Shown piece after piece: positions 57,345-64,000 of a stretch of DNA of 64,000 nt. The notes below the pieces were generated by a model. That model was given only the letters and a program-made list of their open reading frames with translations. It had not been told where the DNA came from and did not search any database. Position numbers and translations under genes: made by a program. The stretch comes from Taiwanofungus camphoratus (lineage: Eukaryota; Basidiomycota; Agaricomycetes; Polyporales; Taiwanofungaceae), in assembly GCA_003999685.1 (NCBI GenBank), contig CP021227.1, positions 1,364,001 to 1,428,000 of the forward strand, read 5' to 3'. The number at the start of each line of letters is the position of its first letter. Position 1 is the first letter of the stretch.

Positions 57345-57909
57345 TGATACAAGCTGGTATCAAGGACTGCATTCCCTCAGATATGAGGGCCTGACCATGA
57401 TAGGAGGCAGTGAGGACTTATGAACGATATAGTCTGAGTGTCATGAAGTCAATAGACATTGAGCGAATACTCTCAGGTGTGAGTGAGCAGTTGCAAGATA
57501 CAAGTATAGGATTGTTTGTATTCAGATAGTCAGATTACAATGTCCTAGTAACCAGATTGAACTTAAGGTTTGTCCTACAAAGTACAGGCCTTTATATACG
57601 TTTAGCTATCCTGTGCACGAACCAAGCATGTGACTGGAGAAGCGGTATGACTAAGGAAAGTAAGGGCATATAAGTCATCAAACTGTATTAGCAATACATA
57701 TGTGTTAGATGGAATATGAGAGTGGGGCCTGATATGAGTCAAAGTCCATGAGTAAGCAGGATCTGTTCAGGGCTCATACAGTAAGCAGTCATGAGTCAAT
57801 GGACTGTGCAAAAAGTGGAGCCTATCCAAGGCCTGTCCAATAAGCGAAAAGTCACAGGGCCAATCGAAGACCTGACCAATAAGATAAGTGAAATAAAGAA
57901 ATTGTATCA
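57345..57909 (-). mobile_element. Solo LTR C, complete, old
   Basis: 565 bp, TGATACAAGCTGG..AATTGTATCA. On the minus strand the promoter block GTATATAAAGGCC and the TTAAGTTCAATCT start region are conserved. Flanks GAGAAC and GAAACT do not give a clean duplication. Confidence 0.8.
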
Positions 57910-58600
57910 GAAACTAGGTTTGTGACTAGGTTGACTATCCTTTTTTACAAAGTGTCACAGACCCCTCAATCTGAACCAAATTGGCAACTTGTTGTATATC
58001 ACAAGCAGCCTTGAACTATGATCAAAATCAACCATCACAGATCTGAAAATGGGTGCTTATACCAATAAATGTTTTAGATGCACTGTGGAGTATAAACATA
58101 AGGCTTTTAAGAAATACCCTCTGGCACCTTTTATAAACTATGAACTGACTGTCACAGATCACTGATGATCATGGATGGCTGTGAACTAGAGCTATCACAT
58201 GTCACAGCCAGTGTATATATATATATATGTATATGTATATGTATTCAATTATCCTCCTTCAAGCAACTATATGCTTATGATAAAGTCTAGTCAAATTCAT
58301 ACAAACAATAGAATTTCAACTAATTTCAATCATGTGATGCCACTTTTCACCTCAACTCCTTCTAATGTTTGCTCAAATAATTGCTATCCTTGGCCCGTGC
58401 TGTTGAAGGGTAACAGTTACTGAAATATGGTCTTAGTCTATGCCATTTGAAAATTGCTCCACAATACCCAAACTAGGGCTGTCGAGGTCTGATGAGTTCT
58501 GAATGTGACAGCATCAAAAATGGATTGTTTGCTTGACCAGATTTAGATGGGGTTATGCAATCAGTTTAAAAAATAAATTAAGGGAGAATATAAATGGTTG
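57910..58600. repeat. AT-rich stretch with TA/TATG microsatellite
   Basis: No gene is seen. A (TA)n-(TATG)n microsatellite lies at about 58212-58242. Confidence 0.5.
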
Positions 58601-58605
58601 GGTGG

Positions 58606-58672
58606 AGTAAGAACAGAGGTGGGGCTGCAGGAATTGAACCCACAAGTTTACCAAGCAAGTGCCATAGTGCCC
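58606..58672 (-). repeat. tRNA-like sequence, unrelated to the pair at 21.8/59.1 kb
   Basis: The minus strand has a good Pol III B-box (GGTTCAATTCC) within GTGGGTTCAATTCCTGC and an upstream TGGCACTTGCTTGG stretch. The T-stem pairs only with wobbles and there is no full cloverleaf. It is probably a degenerate tRNA or SINE head. Confidence 0.3.
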
Positions 58673-58764
58673 TTCAGATGGTTTAACCCCTTCATCACTG
58701 GACCTCTCACAGCTGGTGAATCTAAGGTCATGCCAGTACTATATCTACGCCTTTATCAGGAAAA

Positions 58765-58905
58765 ATCACTCTTACTAATTAGCACTAATTATTGCTTATT
58801 AGTACAATTAGTAGCATTAGTACTAATTATCTGGCCCCCTGAATAATCAGCACTTATTTAGTATCATTGATACTAATTAGTACTGATAATTGATTATTAG
58901 GACTT
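58765..58905. repeat. TAATTAGTACTAATTA palindrome cluster
   Basis: Repeated ACTAATTA, AATTAGTACT and their complements fill about 140 bp on both sides of a central CTGGCCCCCTGA. Left and right halves are loose inverted repeats of each other. Confidence 0.45.
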
Positions 58906-59034
58906 GATATATAATAGCAGAATAATCATTTAAAATCACAAAACATATAAAAGAAACCACTTCAGATATTGAATTGTCTAACTCTATTGATATCTGAAAC
59001 TACAAACCTCAAGCCAACATGATCAATGTAACTA

Positions 59035-59205
59035 CACTATTATAAACACAATTATGAGCACAGACAAGAAATGTGACACTAGCAGGATTTCAACCTGCAT
59101 CCTCATACTAATTTCAGATGCTTTAGACCATTACACCATAATGCCAATCAAATTTATCACTTGTTAGATAAATATGAGCACAAACCACTAAAGGCTTCAA
59201 GCTCC
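59035..59205 (-). repeat. tRNA-like dispersed repeat, copy 2 (inverse)
   Basis: The core 59074-59145 (minus) aligns with 21880-21953. The acceptor strands GGCATTA/TAGTGTC still pair at all seven positions, using two G-T wobbles. The B-box is GGTTGAAATCC. The flanks GAAGCCTTTAGTGGTTTGT and TGTCTGTGCTCAT are also conserved, so the repeat unit is larger than the tRNA-like core. Confidence 0.6.
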
Positions 59206-59554
59206 TCAGACTATGCATCTATCAACATATGGACTTGGAAAGAAAACTGTGCCTTGTCATTTTCAACTATGGAAATTCTTAGACACACCCAAGCTGCACA
59301 TGCTGGGATAATAAGTTTGGCCACAACTTCTGTAACTCAAAAGCCTGTGAGCAATTCCTGAGCTTTTACAAGTTCAAATCAAATTGTGAGAAGCTATTTG
59401 GCTTGGCCCAGCTTTCAATATCTTACATTCAAGTCACTGTTACTATAGATTGGCTTAATAGTCAAACAGCAGACATCTTGATCTATGCAGATTAGACACA
59501 AGTATATAAGGTCAAATATTGTTTACACTTACAGATTGTGATTTATATGTGGTC

Positions 59555-60056
59555 TGTTACCGGGGGGTTCACCCTGGTAATGCTGCAGAAGCTTGGAGCG
59601 GTGTGCAGCGAAGGGTCGAAGAGGAGCGACGGTGACGATGAGTCACGATCCTTGGTAGTCTTCAACTACAAGCCCTATGTAGTCGCGATAGTCTTTTACG
59701 GGCTTCTTGAGGTGCAAGGAGGTGTGTGAAGACTAGCGTGTATTGGTACTAATGCGTAGTACACTTTAGAAAAGGATGAACGAAGAGAATACGACTAGGG
59801 GAACCTCCAACAGTGGGACCCCCCCTTTATACTGCCACCGCCAACCCCCAGGTATACTAGCAGCCCCCCAGAGACCGTATAAGGTGAGAGGAGTCAGCGG
59901 CCCGAAAGTACATAACTACCATGGCGTAAGTGGGGACGGTCGGCCCGTCAGTCAATCTGGGTAAGTAAGGTGTGGAAGGGATGCCGCGCGTCCATGGTGT
60001 GACAAACAAAGGGAAAGAAAAAACGAACACATCTCTAGTCCTACCCGGCAGTAACA
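59555..60056 (-). repeat. 3' LTR of element D
   Basis: 502 bp, TGTTACCGGGGGG..CGGCAGTAACA. On the minus strand it has a TATA box (GCAGTATAAAGGGGG, near 59835). It matches the solo LTR D at 31348-31848. Confidence 0.92.
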
Positions 60057-60075
60057 CTACCCCTGTCTCCTCTCA
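60057..60075 (-). promoter_or_regulatory. Polypurine tract of element D
   Basis: The minus strand GAGAGGAGACAGGGGTAG abuts the TG of the 3' LTR. This is the standard plus-strand primer position and fixes the element's orientation. Confidence 0.7.
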
Positions 60076-60097
60076 GGTGTCGCCCCGACACCTACCT

Positions 60098-60904
60098 TCA
60101 TGACCTGGTAGCTTCCTCGTCAGGCTGCTTCGACCCACTGATTTCCGACCAGGCAGCCCCTGCCTTGGGGCATTGGTCGGTGTCGTGATCGTCAGCGAAA
60201 CAATCCAGACAGCGAGGCGGGACAAAGGGCTCAACAGCCGGCTCCTCCAGTCGTGGCCGGTGGATGCAGTCAGCAGCAACATGATCGAGGCCCATGCAGA
60301 ATTCACAGGCCCCAGCCCATCAGTTCAGGGGGTGGCACTCGGGGTGGAGACAAACTGTCCACTCGTCCTGCGTGGAGGGGGCTGGGCGTGTGATGACGGA
60401 GGAGGGTGGTAGGAGATGCTCGAGGGCAGAGACGACGTCGGTGCGAAGGAGGAAATTTAGATGGGAGCGCGTTGCATTACAGGCCTGCCAGTACGATATA
60501 CCAATTTCCCGGATGGGGCTGGCCCACCACTTAGCTTCGTCATGCTCTTCCTTCTCCCTCTCCCCTCTGTACCCCCTTATTACCTGATCGAGGTGTAAGA
60601 CAACCTCGGCCTGATGTCGAAAGATGGCAACCTGGGCCGCAAGATCGGGCCAGACAACAAGGGCGGTGTCCACCGCCGGGCGTAGTCGTTCGTTGGCCAG
60701 CACCCATCCGAGACGGTCGGCGGGGGTCAGAAAGTCGGCGGCGAGGCCAGATGTTGCTTGGCGAGGTAGGGGGACAACAATCCCCTTGGCGAAGTTGGGG
60801 AGGTTCTGCGGTCCCCAAAGAAAGGGATTCAGTGTGCGGGCGTTCCCTGCGGTGAGGATGGAGGCGGCAAGGTGGGCTCGGGCGGCGTTGGTTCGATGGG
60901 ACAT
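60098..60904 (-). CDS. Element D ORF3: protein with two CCHC zinc knuckles, downstream of pol
   Basis: About 268 codons from ATG 60904 (MSHRTNAARAHLAASIL) to the stop at 60098, with one in-frame TGA at 60320-60322. The N-terminal two thirds have no recognisable fold; they include AADFLTPADRLGWVLANERLRP, a charged helix GEREKEEHDEAKWW, and HLNFLLRTDVVSALEHLLPP. The C-terminus has two knuckles of CX2CX4HX4C type: CEFCMGLDHVAADC and CLDCFADDHDTDQC, 25-30 residues apart. The start overlaps pol, whose frame stays open to 60540, by about 365 nt. Position between integrase and 3' LTR is that of env in errantiviruses, but no signal peptide or membrane helix is present. A nucleic-acid-binding accessory protein is likelier. 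Confidence 0.7.
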
Positions 60905-63900
60905 GGTGGGAGGCGGCCTTGAAATGCTGCGGAATGGCTCCTTGCAGGGCAGTTGAACGGTTGTCAACTGGGTTGATGCCTAGGTGGTTTGCCTCCTTAT
61001 AACGCCTCAGCAGGTCAGGGGAATGCCGTAGATCGTCTTCCTTCTGCCAGGTGCTGGCAGAGACCGGCCATCCCTTCCATTTGATGAGAAACTCCCATTT
61101 CCCACGTCGGGCACGATGCCCGTGGAGGGCCTCGACTTCGTACTCTTCTTCCCCCTCGACCAGATCAGGTGGTGGTTTCAGAAAGTTGGGTCCGTGTTCC
61201 GCCGTTTCCCTGTATGGGGTGAGCAGCGATGCATGGAACACCGGGTGAATCTTCCAGATTCTCGGGAGCTGTAGCTTGTACGTCAGTGGCCCCTTGGCTT
61301 CCGTGATCTTGAAGGGTTCAAGCCGCTTTGGGTCAAATTTCCGACTTATCGTCCTTAGCCGGAGGTTCGTGGCTTCTAGCCAAACCTTGTCGCCTTCCTG
61401 GAAAGGTTTCCAGGGAAAAGGGGTTCATTCCTCCATCAGCTTCTGGGCTAGCTCTTGCGCTGCAAGAGCCTCTTTGCAGGATTCGGAGATCTGGGTCAGG
61501 CGGTCTTGGAGCGTGGGGTATTTGTCGGAGGGTCGTGGAGATCCGATGGCCTTCGGGTCATACCCCATGGTGAGCTTGAATGGCGATTCCTTCCTTCCAG
61601 CATGCGGCACCTGGTTGTGTGCGAATTCAAACTCGGGGATGTGTTTGACCCAGGTGTGGGGGTCATTTGCGCATAGGATTCTCCAGGCCGCCTCCAGTTC
61701 CTGGTTGACCCGTTCTGTACTCCCATCTGATTGGGGGTGGTAGGCGGTGGACATTGCCGCCTTGACTCCTGTCAGCTTACACCATTCTCGAAATGCGGCC
61801 GCTGCGAACTGTGGCCCTCGGTCGGATATCATCCGGTCAGGTAGGCCATATCGCCTGTATACATTGAGGTGTAGGGCCTCTGCCGTCCCTACCGCATCTA
61901 TGTTCTTGGTGCAGGGTATGAGCACAATGCCCTTGGTGAGTTCTCTGTCAACTACTACCATGAGCGCATTGAAGCCCTGTGACTCTGGTAGATCCGTGAT
62001 GAAGTCTACCGATATGTGAGAGAATGGCCTTGAGTTCGGTTCTGTGGGGATGGCCATCAGGGGGGGTTTCGTGGGGTGTGTGTTGATCTTGCTCTCCTGG
62101 CATTTGGCGCACCCCTCAACATATTTCTCGATGAATGAAGACATTCCATGCCAGAACCAGTCCCTTCAGGCGATGGCCATTGTACCTTGTGCCCCTGGGT
62201 GTGCCATTGCTGGTGTGTCATGACAGAGTTAAATGACTTCTCGGCACAGATTATCATCAGGGGGTACGTAAACTCTGTTTTTGTATAAAATTAGACCCTC
62301 CTGAATGTCCCAGTCTGCCAGCTTTGTGTGCGCAAAGCCTGTGCCCTTGAATGGCGGTACCTTCCCCCGTTTTAAAGCATCAATCGTCTCGATGACCATC
62401 CTGTCACGGGTACGACATTCACGTATCTTTTCGATGATTGCAGTGTTGGTGGCGTTGACAAAGAGGTCTGTTGGTAGCAGGATGACATCTTCGTTGTCAT
62501 ATTTTCCTCCTGGGTGGTCAGGTCGCCGGGAGAGTGCATCGGCGACTATGAGTCGACTGCCTTTTTTGTTTAATAGTTGCAGGTCAAATTGTGACAGGAA
62601 TAACTGCCATCGGGCCTGGCGTCAGTTGAGTCGTTGTGCTTCTCGGAAATAGGTGAGGTTCTTGTGGTCGGTGATCACCGTGACCGGGTGTTCACTTCCC
62701 TCAAGGTGGTGGCGCCATTCCTCAAGTGCTCGGACAATGGCCAGCAGCTCTCTGTCATATACTTGATAATTCTGCTCCGCTTCTTTCAGGCTCTTCGAGA
62801 GGAAAGCTATAGGGTGTAGCCGCCCTTCCTCATCAAGTTGTTGAAGCACCGCACCAGTGGCTACCAGAGAGGCGTCGGCCTCAATGGTGAATGGTTTGGA
62901 CAGGTTGGGCATGCGGAGGATAGGCATGCTCTGGAAACACCGTTTGAGCTCATCAAAGGCCTCCTGGCAGGCTTTGGTCCAGTTCCACTCCGCGCGCTTC
63001 TTCTTGATGACATTCAAGGGGTGAGCGATGTGGGAGAAGTTGTAGATGAAGCGTTGGTAGTAGTTGGCGAGACCCATGAATCGTTCTACATCCTTGACCC
63101 TAGTAGGAATGGGCCAATCTGCGATTCCTGCCAGTTTGTCCTTGTCCATGTGCACCTGTCCAGGTGAGATGGTCATTCCCAAGAAGTCAACTTCGACGAC
63201 ATCAAACGCGCATTTCTCTGGCTTTACAAATAGGTCCCGTTCCTGCAGCCGTTGTAGGACACGTCTGGTTCGTTCTCGGTGGGCTTCCATATTGTCAGAG
63301 AAAATGAGGATGTCGTCCATATAGATCGCGATCCACCCCTCGGCCAGCATGTCCTGGAATGCGTCATTCATCATTCGCTGAAACATGGCCGGCGAGTTGC
63401 ACATCCCAAAGAACATGACAGTGGGTTCGACGATCTTGTCCTGATTTTCGTGTTTGACCATGAATGCTCCTTTCCATTGGTCGCCCTCTCTGATCCGGAT
63501 GTTGTTGTACCCGTTTTGGAGGTCTAATTTAGTGAACACAGTGGCCCTTTGGAGCCTGTCGATTAGCTCTCCTATGAGGGGTAAGGGGTAGGCATCTTTG
63601 ATTGTGCCCTTGTTCAGGTATCGGTAGTCCTGGCACGGGCGCAAGGTACCGTCCTTTTTTTTGACAAAAAAGGCTGGTGACGCCATTGGTGAGTTCGATT
63701 CCCGGAGATAGCCCTTGGCCAGGTTCTCTTCCAGAAATTTGTCCATCGCCGCCTGTTCATTTGGAGACAAAGGAATTACGGCGCATTTCCTGGGGACAAA
63801 GTCTGGCCTTAATTCAATGGCATGGTCCCAGAGCTTGGATTCTGGGAACCGGTTGGCGGCCTCCTTTTCAAACAACCGTTTATAGTCCCACAGGTATTCT

Positions 63901-64000
63901 GGGACGAGGTCTTCTACGGATGGGGGTGGGTCCTTGGGGATCACCAATTCCGTGAGCTCTGGGGCATTCCATACCATACGTGGGGAGTCAGAGAAGTGTG
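60540..64000 (-). pseudogene. Element D pol: reverse transcriptase, RNase H, integrase, chromodomain
   Basis: [57 protein letters not shown] (63323-63312). RNase [36 protein letters not shown]. Integrase: zinc-binding region ending CAKC, then catalytic D in VDFITDLPES, D in MISDRGPQF and E in GSTERVNQELE. After a GPY/F-like part (FKITEAKGPLTYKLQLP) comes a chromodomain at about 61150-60985 (EYEVEALHGHR, FLIKWKGWP, STWQKEDDL). In-frame stops lie at 62622-62624, 62229-62231, 62166-62168 and 61425-61427. Chromodomains steer integration to heterochromatin. The stops make this copy defective. Confidence 0.92.

Larger units (their letters stand above)
59555..64000 (-). mobile_element. Chromodomain Ty3/gypsy element D (5' part beyond window)
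   Basis: Reading leftwards from the window edge: reverse transcriptase, RNase H, integrase, chromodomain, a third ORF with zinc knuckles, a polypurine tract and the 3' LTR. Pol stays in a single frame over 3.4 kb with four internal stops and no frameshift. The 5' LTR, gag and probably protease lie outside the window. It is a chromovirus by its integrase C-terminal chromodomain. Confidence 0.92.

Noticed and set aside
60098-60904. ORF3 of element D as an envelope gene
   Set aside because: Position fits env, but there is no signal peptide or transmembrane helix, and the C-terminus carries zinc knuckles.

Overview
The window looks like a piece of a filamentous basidiomycete genome, probably an Agaricomycete and possibly Polyporales. 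Genes are split by many short introns (about 50-70 nt, GT..AG, with CTAAT/CTGAC-like branch sites). Several families are typical of these fungi: DUF6533 membrane proteins, a 'macrofage activating glycoprotein', xi-class glutathione transferases and chromodomain Ty3/gypsy elements. No rRNA, CRISPR array or prokaryotic operon was seen.

Layout. 0-15 kb is genic: a truncated SH3-PX-BAR sorting-nexin-like gene, an aldo-keto reductase, two tandem DUF6533 genes, a single-pass membrane protein, a secreted GPI-anchored glycoprotein and a xi-class GST. 15-38 kb is a transposon graveyard. A 438-codon unknown ORF is split by a solo LTR, then comes a stack of LTR retroelements inserted into one another, up to five levels deep, whose order can be read from target-site duplications (TSDs). 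39-50 kb is genic again: an O-methyltransferase, an inverted partial duplicate of the DUF6533 region, a second xi-GST, GET5, the complex I subunit NDUFS5 and a ~1000-aa protein with SUMO-interacting-type motifs at both ends. 51-59.5 kb is repeat-rich (a hAT MITE, solo LTRs, tRNA-like repeats). 59.5-64 kb is the 3' two thirds of a chromodomain gypsy element that runs off the window.

Four LTR families are named here by letter. A (~1.5 kb) and B (~1.6-1.77 kb) are seen only as solo LTRs, nested copies or fragments, and have 4-bp TSDs. C (~0.54-0.57 kb) belongs to a gypsy element with a self-priming primer-binding site and has 5-bp TSDs. D (~0.5 kb) belongs to the chromodomain element and has a 5-bp TSD.

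The most notable observation is that all eight readable A/B target duplications have the form N-CG-N. The five decayed or unpaired A/B flanks carry TG or CA at the same central position, which is what deamination of CG would leave. This suggests an LTR family that integrates at CpG. Other leads are the 12-nt self-priming match in element C, a third ORF with two CCHC zinc knuckles downstream of the chromodomain in element D, and a dispersed tRNA-like repeat with conserved flanks on both sides.
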